Source: Acholoe squamosa (lineage: Eukaryota; Annelida; Polychaeta; Phyllodocida; Polynoidae). From it: DNA of 64,000 nt. The stretch is taken from NCBI GenBank assembly GCA_949317995.1, contig OX439036.1:23968854-24032853 (forward strand), written 5' to 3'. Below, piece by piece: positions 56,835 through 64,000 of this stretch. The notes beneath the pieces are model-generated. The model was not told where the DNA came from and ran no database searches. It was given only the letters and a program-made list of their open reading frames with translations. Numbering within the stretch: position 1 is the stretch's first letter; every line of letters starts with the position of its first letter. Both the position numbers and the translations under genes were made by a program.

Positions 56835-57572
56835 TTTTTACAAAGGACAGTAAAATGTTAACACATTTGGTAATGTGATACCTGTTTTACCTTAGACCAA
56901 CATCGTTCCGTGTGTACATGTAGTCGTGTACATGAATTGTCAGCAAGCAATGTGTACTCCATGCACATTCTCATGGGCAATCCTTTCTGCTTGGCAGTGT
57001 ATAATTGTGTGTATGTAGCTGCAGGAGGTATTGGTTGGTATAGACAGCTCCCTGCTGACAGCATGTCCTCCCGCTACTTCATGTAATGAAGCGTTAATTA
57101 GTGGACACACCTGGCTGTCTACTTCAGTTTTCAGGCCTGGACTGACATATGCTTACATGAATATATCTCCTGCTCATATCTATTTAAAAGGGATGGATAG
57201 AAAACACTGCCGTGAGAAAAGGGGCAGCCTGGGAGTCCAGATAATGGAAGGTCCCCCGATAAATAAGCCTTAACCGAGACCCATGCCACCGCCACCGCCA
57301 CCCCCCCCCCAAAAAAAAAAAAAAAAGAGAGATAAAAAACAAACAAATAAAGTGAAAAAAATAACAAACAAACAAAATTGCTTCCTACGCCTCGTCACCA
57401 GCCCACAGTCTCCAGATATCGAGACTCATGGCTGAGTCTAGGTATTTTATGCCCCTCCTCTCACCCTGCCCTCACAAGATGAAACCAATGATGATTACCG
57501 AAATATGACGTGATCAAGAAAATAACCATTTTGAACAAGATAAAAAAATTATGAATAAAGTCTGTCCGCGCT

Positions 57573-57575
<3 letters not shown>
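56835..57575. other. No gene recognised; homopolymer runs
   Basis: CCACCGCCACCGCCACC followed by C and A runs lies at 57,287-57,326. GCTTCCTACGCCTCG at 57,381 resembles the right end of the CAGGGGCGTAGG family and may be a fragment. Confidence 0.5.

Positions 57576-57654
<79 letters not shown>
57576..57654. repeat. (TA)n microsatellite, ~39 units
   Basis: Uninterrupted TA dinucleotides for 79 bases. Its length is likely to vary among individuals and to be unreliable in assemblies. Confidence 0.98.
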
Positions 57655-57656
<2 letters not shown>

Positions 57657-59167
57657 CCTTGGCTACGCCGACTAGAGAGCAGCCGTTGTGCATTCATCCT
57701 ACAATCTCTGATTAGGGAATTATTGCTCCATTTTAAATTGGAAATGCATCGGGAACTGGAAAATTGAATTGGATAACGCAGATATCTAGTTCGGCCCGAT
57801 CATACCAGGTGGGGTTATATGGTATATTTAAGTGCGATGCTTTCACACTAGGGGGCTCTAGAGTCCGTGCATGTCCAGCAATAAAGTTCTAAGTCACAAA
57901 GTTCTACCTGCAATGTCTGTGGAGAGGCGCACAGAATCAAATATCCCTAACAGACAAAAGGGAGCATTCCCTCGAATTACAAATTGGTTGCTTGATCGCA
58001 TGCATTGTCCGCCTTGAAAGCCAATTTAGGCCTAAGGCTTAGGTGAGGGTGTGGATGGGGGGTCCCCCATGTGACATGTCGATTTTAAGAAATGGTCATG
58101 TCACATGTCACTTGGATCCCCATGTCCCATGTCACCTGTAAGAACCCATCATGTCCCATGTCGATTTTTAAAAAAAAGCACCTATGTCATGTCCCTAATT
58201 GTTTGCCTCATGTAACTAAGGCCAATGTCACATGTCGATTTTAAGAAATGGCCATGTCACCATGTCGAATTTAGTGGTCCACATCCATTTAGGTGGGCAA
58301 CATCCATCCTCTGACGGGAAAACCTTATACTTTGAGTCTAAAATTATTTTACACAACGTAGTGAAAGGCATGAAAGGTGAAGGACGTTTTGCAGCTAGGT
58401 CGTCATATTCCTTGGACAGGCCTATATCATCCGTGTACAGCAGACTGTTACTTTCAAAGCAAGGTGTGGTTCCATAGCTCCATACAACTCAACAGTCAGG
58501 AGCTATTCTGTTTTAGTACTGCCAGTTTCCACTAGGTGTCAGCATCGAGCTATCCACTATGCTGCTCACCGCTTCTAGGCCTCCGCGGTCGTTAGTCGTT
58601 CGATCAGCGTGCTTTACATGTTACAGTTTAGTTCTTTTCAGGGCGGTGAATGTTATCAAATCTATGAGAAGGTTGTAATCTTTCTCCGAGCAATAGGTAT
58701 TGGGAAAAGGACCATATGCATGTACTACCTTAGATGAGCAAGCCCTTATTAATCTGCTTGCTGCATATCGAACACCGTAGGGTGGGGATATCAAAACAAC
58801 CATTGCCTAGAGATTTTAACATTGGTAAATCTTTCTTTTTTTAAAATGTTTTCTTCATAGTTTAATTCAAATGTTTCTATTTCTGTCATTTCAGGTGAGT
58901 GGTTTACACGAAATAAAAGCGGTGAAGTGAGTATTTTATTTTTTAACTCATCAGTATATATACAATGTATATTAATTTTATTTAATCATCAATCAATATC
59001 TACACGACAAAGTGCATTTATTAGTTAGTATGGATGTGAAATCAAATCATTATTTTCCAATATACTTGTCAGTTACATGTCACATGCCGCCCTGCCTTTT
59101 TAAGGGTCTAGACCCAGAATATTTCTTTGTTGATCAAATAATTAGTGTGTTTCCTACTTCGTGATAA
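57655..59167. other. No gene recognised; CATGTC-rich patch
   Basis: Between 58,065 and 58,270 strings such as CATGTCACATGTCGATTTTA and AAGAAATGG recur three times; this is a degenerate local repeat. Nothing else is seen. Confidence 0.55.
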
Positions 59168-59196
59168 GTGTTGTATGAACGATCGATTTCCAGTTT
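59168..59196 (+). repeat. 29-bp exact repeat, copy 2
   Basis: Identical to 54,409-54,437. Confidence 0.9.
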
Positions 59197-61512
59197 GCAA
59201 CAGTTCAAAGGTCGAATGTACTACATGGCGATTTAGGGCTCAAATATCTCAAAAGTCGCAAAAGATCTAGTCGGAGTAGAAAGTATAGAACACAAGCACA
59301 TTTTCCTATATACTATTTGGGATATCATGCCGTCCTTCTCTCTCCTAAAAGTACAAACTGTGCTTGTGTTCTATATAGTCCCTCAAGGAGGAAATTAAAC
59401 TATGCTCGTCAGCTATGCGTTGGAGATGCCCCACGCGTCCAGAAGGTCTTTTCAGTTGCGCTCTTGGGAATTCCTTGTTCGATTGATCACTCCCCATTGT
59501 CTGCTATTTTGGGGCCTCAGAGGTATTGAAACTGACACTGAAGCCATGATATCGTTGCTGATGCCCTCCAACCAATACTTAAAAGATTCGCTGAACCATG
59601 CATGTAGTGTCAGGACTATCTAATGTTTTCTTGGATAGATTTTTACTGTTACTGTTAAATTTCAGCATAATTATGTGTAAGGAGAAATCATTACGCAGAA
59701 GAAATGTAAGTTCAAAGAACAGATATAGGCCCGATGCGTTTTTTTTTGTTTTTTTTTTTTTTAATTTGTTATTAGATAAACTTGATCATTAGGAGATGAA
59801 TGGACCCATTACATTAACTTTCCAGTCTTCTCTATTTGTTATAAAATTAACTAAATTATTGGATGATAAAATGTAGTTTCCAGCCATTTGGTTCTTTCTA
59901 TTAATCAAGTAGTCCTTTAGCGTGAAATTGGAACATGGTCGTTAAGGTACACTGGCAGAATGGCCACCCACCCTCCCTCCCTGCTACCAATCTAGCGTTC
60001 GTTCAGATGTTTAGCCCCCCCCCCCCCCCACCTCTACAATGGTCCTCAGGCAACAAGTGCGCCCTTATGCTACAAATGGGTATCAATTTGTAGCACAAGG
60101 GCAAAAATCAGGAGGTCAGTAGAAAGGGAATGCCCTTCCTTATATCCATCTTAGATGATTATACGTGTATCTTCTTCTCATCAGATACCATCAGTCCATT
60201 TATTCTGTTGAGAAGTGGTTTGGGATGCAGATAGCTCAGGTCTCAGCTCCTCCTCCTCTTTTCTTTGGTAGGTAGGGACACCAATTGCTTTCCAGCATTC
60301 CTCCAGGTGTCAGGGCTGAGTAGCCAGGCTTCTAATGCAGGGCTCTTCTCCCAGTTCTTGCCATAGAAGTCTGACTTCTGATGGCAGACCGAGCCACGAA
60401 GACGGTCCTATGAGGTGTCTACATGGGAAATGCTGAAAGCATTTTATTTTTGAACATCTGAATCAATATCCTTGATATTAGTATGGATAACGTCCACAGA
60501 ATAGATTGGGATGTTACAAGCAAATCCTCATCAGTAGGCTGATAATAGAAATGGAAACAATGAAAAGGGATCAACACATTACAACCTTTGATGCAGCTTC
60601 CAGCCACTTTTGTAACCTTATGTACCCGTAGACTACAAACAATCTGTGTCGTTTTGTGGCCTACAGATGCATTTGTAAGCGAAGGGACACGCATCCCCCT
60701 ACAGCCCACCCACACACTTCTATCCCCTCTCCCGCCCCCTCCCCGCTACCTTCCCCAGCCACCTATCTGTCCCTGCGCCAAGGAGGGCCAGAGATAGGCA
60801 CAGTCTGGTCGTTCCTTGTGCAGCAGTGCTGATAGCTGGTATCCACATTTTACCATGATTGATTGTGATTGGCATTACGTGTAACACCGCCCAGATTAAC
60901 ACTACACGTCCGCTCAAGGCCTGGACCTCTCAAATTGCAGGTTGCATTCTTATATTATGTAGGTTTCTAAGTTGTTTTACCCTTTGAAAGAAAAGAGAAG
61001 GAGCAGCGGTTTCACCCAACAGAAAGACGAAAAGACCTATAAAAGTGTGACAAAAATATCTACATCAGTACATTGTTCAAAGGAAATTGTGAACATCTGT
61101 CCTCTGCTCTCCAGTAAAAGGAAGCACTCCCATTTGGTTTTGCTACGGCTGCATTTAATAACACAATAAAAAAACGAGATATCCTTGGGTCCAAAAGGGA
61201 ACTTTAGTTACTGAATGTGATGGCTCAGACCGATGGCACAAGATTAGCCATATCAATCTATATTACTTTGACATTTGTACAAGGGTTAACCGTCTTACTC
61301 ATTAGCAGCTGTGACTGGTGAAGGCATGTCTTTAGGCCCATTCTAGTCCCAGGTAGCAAGGATACATTGGGCTAATGTCGGCTTACATTTGGCCAAGCAT
61401 GGACAGACATTGCCCAATGCTCCATTGCTGATTGGGAGTGGCTCTAGCGTCATCCACTGACACTAATGCCACTAGAACTCCGTTTAGGCCATTCATATTT
61501 CTTTTGGTAACA
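59197..61512. other. No gene recognised; one 16-20-bp hairpin
   Basis: TATAGAACACAAGCAC (59,285) and its complement GTGCTTGTGTTCTATA (about 59,359) form a hairpin with a ~60-base loop. Homopolymer runs occur at 59,740-59,761 (T) and 60,016-60,029 (C). Confidence 0.5.
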
Positions 61513-61513
61513 A

Positions 61514-61680
61514 GTTTCCAGGGGCATGGGAAGCAGTTTCAGAGTGGGTGGGACCAGGGGGGGTTTCTCCAATTTTTGACCTCCCTTTGCTTGACCTTTC
61601 AGTTTTGACCTTTTGAGGAGTTGCCCAAAAGTGGGGGGACATGTCCCCCCTGCCCCCCCCCCTGCTTTCCACACCCATGG
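61514..61680. mobile_element. Degraded short element related to the CAGGGGC family
   Basis: Left CCAGGGGCATGGGAAGCAG and reversed right CCATGGGTGTGGAAAGCAG form an imperfect inverted repeat with G and C runs (GGGGGGG, CCCCCCCCCC) inside. Target duplication uncertain. Confidence 0.55.
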
Positions 61681-62722
61681 TTTAAAGAGCATTGCCAATT
61701 AATGATGGAACACTGCAATTTCCAGATTACCTATATGAAATGAAAATCGAACACAAGGCGCCAATAGCTAAGTGGCGCCATGTATCAGTTCTATCTATTG
61801 GCTAGGATTACAAATATTAAGATGGGCAAAACGTCTGTATCAAGTATCCCTAACCCAGAAAAACCCTCTTTGTTATAGGCTATATCCAAGTCCCAATTAA
61901 CTTGAAGTAAGACTATTGATGTGTCTAACTCAGACAGTATGTAACTACAATCACAACGCAAAGCCAATAATTTTGTCCAGTTCCACCTCTCCATCACCAC
62001 CTTTGAGATTAATGTATCTCCACTGCTGCTAAGCCTAGGTTATTGGCCTAAGTCTGTGGAAGTAGGCTCCTTAGAACAGAGGACTAAATGAAATTACTGC
62101 TATCCGATTACATAGAGAAGATTCACTGTCTAGGTGATTAGTGGTAGGGATGTATACTTTATATCTCAGTGAAGGGAGATACCATTAGAAAACAATGTGT
62201 GGTAATCATACAGTTGCATGACAAAGACTTCATCTTTTCAACAACAACAAAAAAAAATAAAAGAAAAGGATGTCATACCTGGGCTCTATTTCATTTCCCC
62301 TTTCTCCATATTCAGTTTTCTGGTGACCGAGACCACTTTCAAAGTCCACGATGTCCCCCTATCTACAATATGGCCATTTCTTCAATCTTCTTACCCCAGA
62401 TAAGCCTACTGTCTTACATGTAGGACACACACCTGAATGGAAAAATGTTTTTCCTATAGTTCTAGGTCCAACCATTCCAGAACTCCTACTAAAACATTAC
62501 GGATATAGATTTTGACCCTCACAGAGGGGACTGACGGTCAAATTCCTACTACCCTATATGTAGGGCAGTGATATGGGTAAGGCTCCTTAATTTTTTGTAA
62601 GGCATTTAAGGTCATAAGCATATATTTTTTCAGTTTTTTTGGCACTCTCCAACAGGAAGTGCTGTTTCCATTGCAATCTGAAAAAGCTTAAACAATTATA
62701 GATGATTTGAAGACTTTGCCAA
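61681..62722. other. No gene recognised
   Basis: Only a small hairpin GGCGCCA … TGGCGCC (61,758-61,780). Confidence 0.5.
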
Positions 62723-63916
62723 GACTGTTGTGTGTTGCATTTACACTCTTTGTAACACACTTCTTTGCAGCATATTTTTACTCACTTATTTTTTTAACAC
62801 ACAACACATTTTTGCCAAAAGTGTGTTAAGAAGTGTGTTCATATCAAAAGGGTGTTACAACAAAAGTGTGTTGCTAAAAGTGTGTTGATGCATATAGTGT
62901 GTTCATAGAAAGTGTGTTGATCCATAAAGTGTTTAGATATGAAAGTGAGTTAATATTTTTACAATAAATGGGGTGGGTGGGGGGCATTTAGCCTTTATTT
63001 CTTCACATTTTCATTTTGGTGTACTTGTTATTGTCCTGGGATGATGTGAGGAAGGTAACCATGAGGCACACATACTTAATCTGGGAAGAAATAACAATAT
63101 ATTTTTGTAAGGCCATGATTATGATATGTTGATTTAGTGCATAAATTGTCCTAATATCACTTAAACTTCTACATTAAAATGTATTCATACATCGCTAACA
63201 TATCTTCTGATTTCCCTGTCTAGAATTCAGAATAGTGACTGAGTCTAGGCTCCCATATGTAAAAAAGTCACTATGTAGGTACATTAAAATGATAAAGAAT
63301 TATATTCAAAGTGCAGAATAGTCCCACTTACCTATTCCTGGTATTTTGTCAATCACAAATCAGCATGGGAACTTGTTAGTGACTGGAGCAAGCAGATTGT
63401 AGTTTTCTGAAGCAGAAGAATTGGTAAATGAACACTGTATTCTACACTGGATAGAATGTAAGGCAGCATATTGATACAGCTTTTAGAGAATTTCTTTATG
63501 TGAGTGTAAATCTATGATAAACCAACTTACTACACTCTTTTACAGCTTGTATAGCACTAGTGTTGAGGATAATATATAAGATTGCTTACCAGAATTAAGC
63601 AGAGAAGTGAAGACACTCCTCTCTCCAGCAACTGCAGATTCAAACTGACTGTGTGTAACTGTTATAACTGACCTTTGGTTAGGTGGGGGGCAATTAATGG
63701 GTTACATAATACCACTGATAAGACTGAAGGATTAATAAAATGTGTGTTGATTTAACACACTTTTCAATACCTAAACACCTTTGAGAAAAAAAAATGTGTA
63801 AGTGTGTTAGAAAAAGTGTGTTGATGCCCTCAAAGTGAGTAAAATGCTCAAAGTGGGTTGAATATCCATGTGTGTTACAATATTGTGTGTTCCCGCAACA
63901 CACATTATTTACAGTG
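62723..63916. mobile_element. ~1.2-kb element with AGTGTGTT subterminal repeats
   Basis: The right end, reversed, reads CACTGTAAATAATGTGTGTT. The left end GACTGTTGTGTGTTGC is a shortened or decayed version. AGTGTGTT occurs six times between 62,820 and 62,918, and further AGTGTGTT/AACACACT strings crowd 63,740-63,905. The middle is non-repetitive AT-rich DNA. It has the same build as the elements at 21,954 and 45,278. The left boundary is approximate; no target duplication. Confidence 0.7.
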
Positions 63917-64000
63917 CTATAGGGGTTGGAGTAGGCGTAAGGGTTCCACCCATTTTGAAAGAGGATGCCCCAGGGGAGATGATGGCCAGGGATTGGAGAT
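63917..64000. other. Window end, nothing recognised
   Basis: There are only 84 bases here and they contain no recognisable feature. Confidence 0.5.

Noticed and set aside
57287..57326. Glycine-rich protein on the minus strand
   Set aside because: The frame is generated by CCACCG units and C/A homopolymer runs.

Overview
The window looks like non-coding nuclear DNA of an animal, most likely an invertebrate. It is moderately AT-rich and has no operon-like packing. Its only substantial coding remains belong to one decayed retrotransposon, and it carries tRNA-derived SINE-like copies, a long (TA)n microsatellite and many short inverted-repeat DNA transposons. The species cannot be named from the sequence. 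I found no host exon, no rRNA, no convincing functional tRNA and no CRISPR array. Almost all short open frames look like chance frames or lie inside repeats.

Layout. 0-6 kb: unique-looking DNA with a GC-richer patch near 3.3-3.66 kb. 6.0-6.2 kb: truncated copy of a ~615-bp MITE. 6.7-10.9 kb: a degenerate tyrosine-recombinase (DIRS/Ngaro-type) retrotransposon in the order gag, reverse transcriptase, RNase H, tyrosine recombinase, with a 39-bp-period direct repeat after it. 13.5-16.2 kb: a tRNA-like relic, a hairpin, a fold-back element and a second member of that fold-back family interrupted by a 183-bp MITE. 17.9-19.8 kb: a 132-bp MITE and an inverted-repeat element containing an old ~620-bp MITE. 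21.2-23.5 kb: a 2.37-kb element with a perfect 8-bp target duplication and a 902-bp element nested in it. 25.1-26.7 kb: a CGCCAT-motif repeat interrupted by another ~620-bp MITE. 27.7-28 kb: a SINE. 31.6-37 kb: two copies of a 522-530-bp Harbinger-like MITE flanking a 516-bp element. 37.8-42.7 kb: several further inverted-repeat elements. 45.3-46 kb: a 698-bp element built on GTGATCAC palindromes. 48.9-57.7 kb: more copies of the same families plus the microsatellite. 57.7-64 kb: mainly unique sequence ending in a ~1.2-kb element of AGTGTGTT repeats.

The main theme is a layered graveyard of non-autonomous DNA transposons. Many share an architecture: short CACTG/CAGTG-type ends followed by subterminal clusters of a motif private to each element. 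A second theme is an old ~615-bp MITE family present five times. Its four full-length copies all keep a near-palindromic RFX X-box-like motif, and they also carry a CTCF-like core of varying quality, so it may scatter regulatory sites. No gene partnership can be inferred because no host gene is visible.
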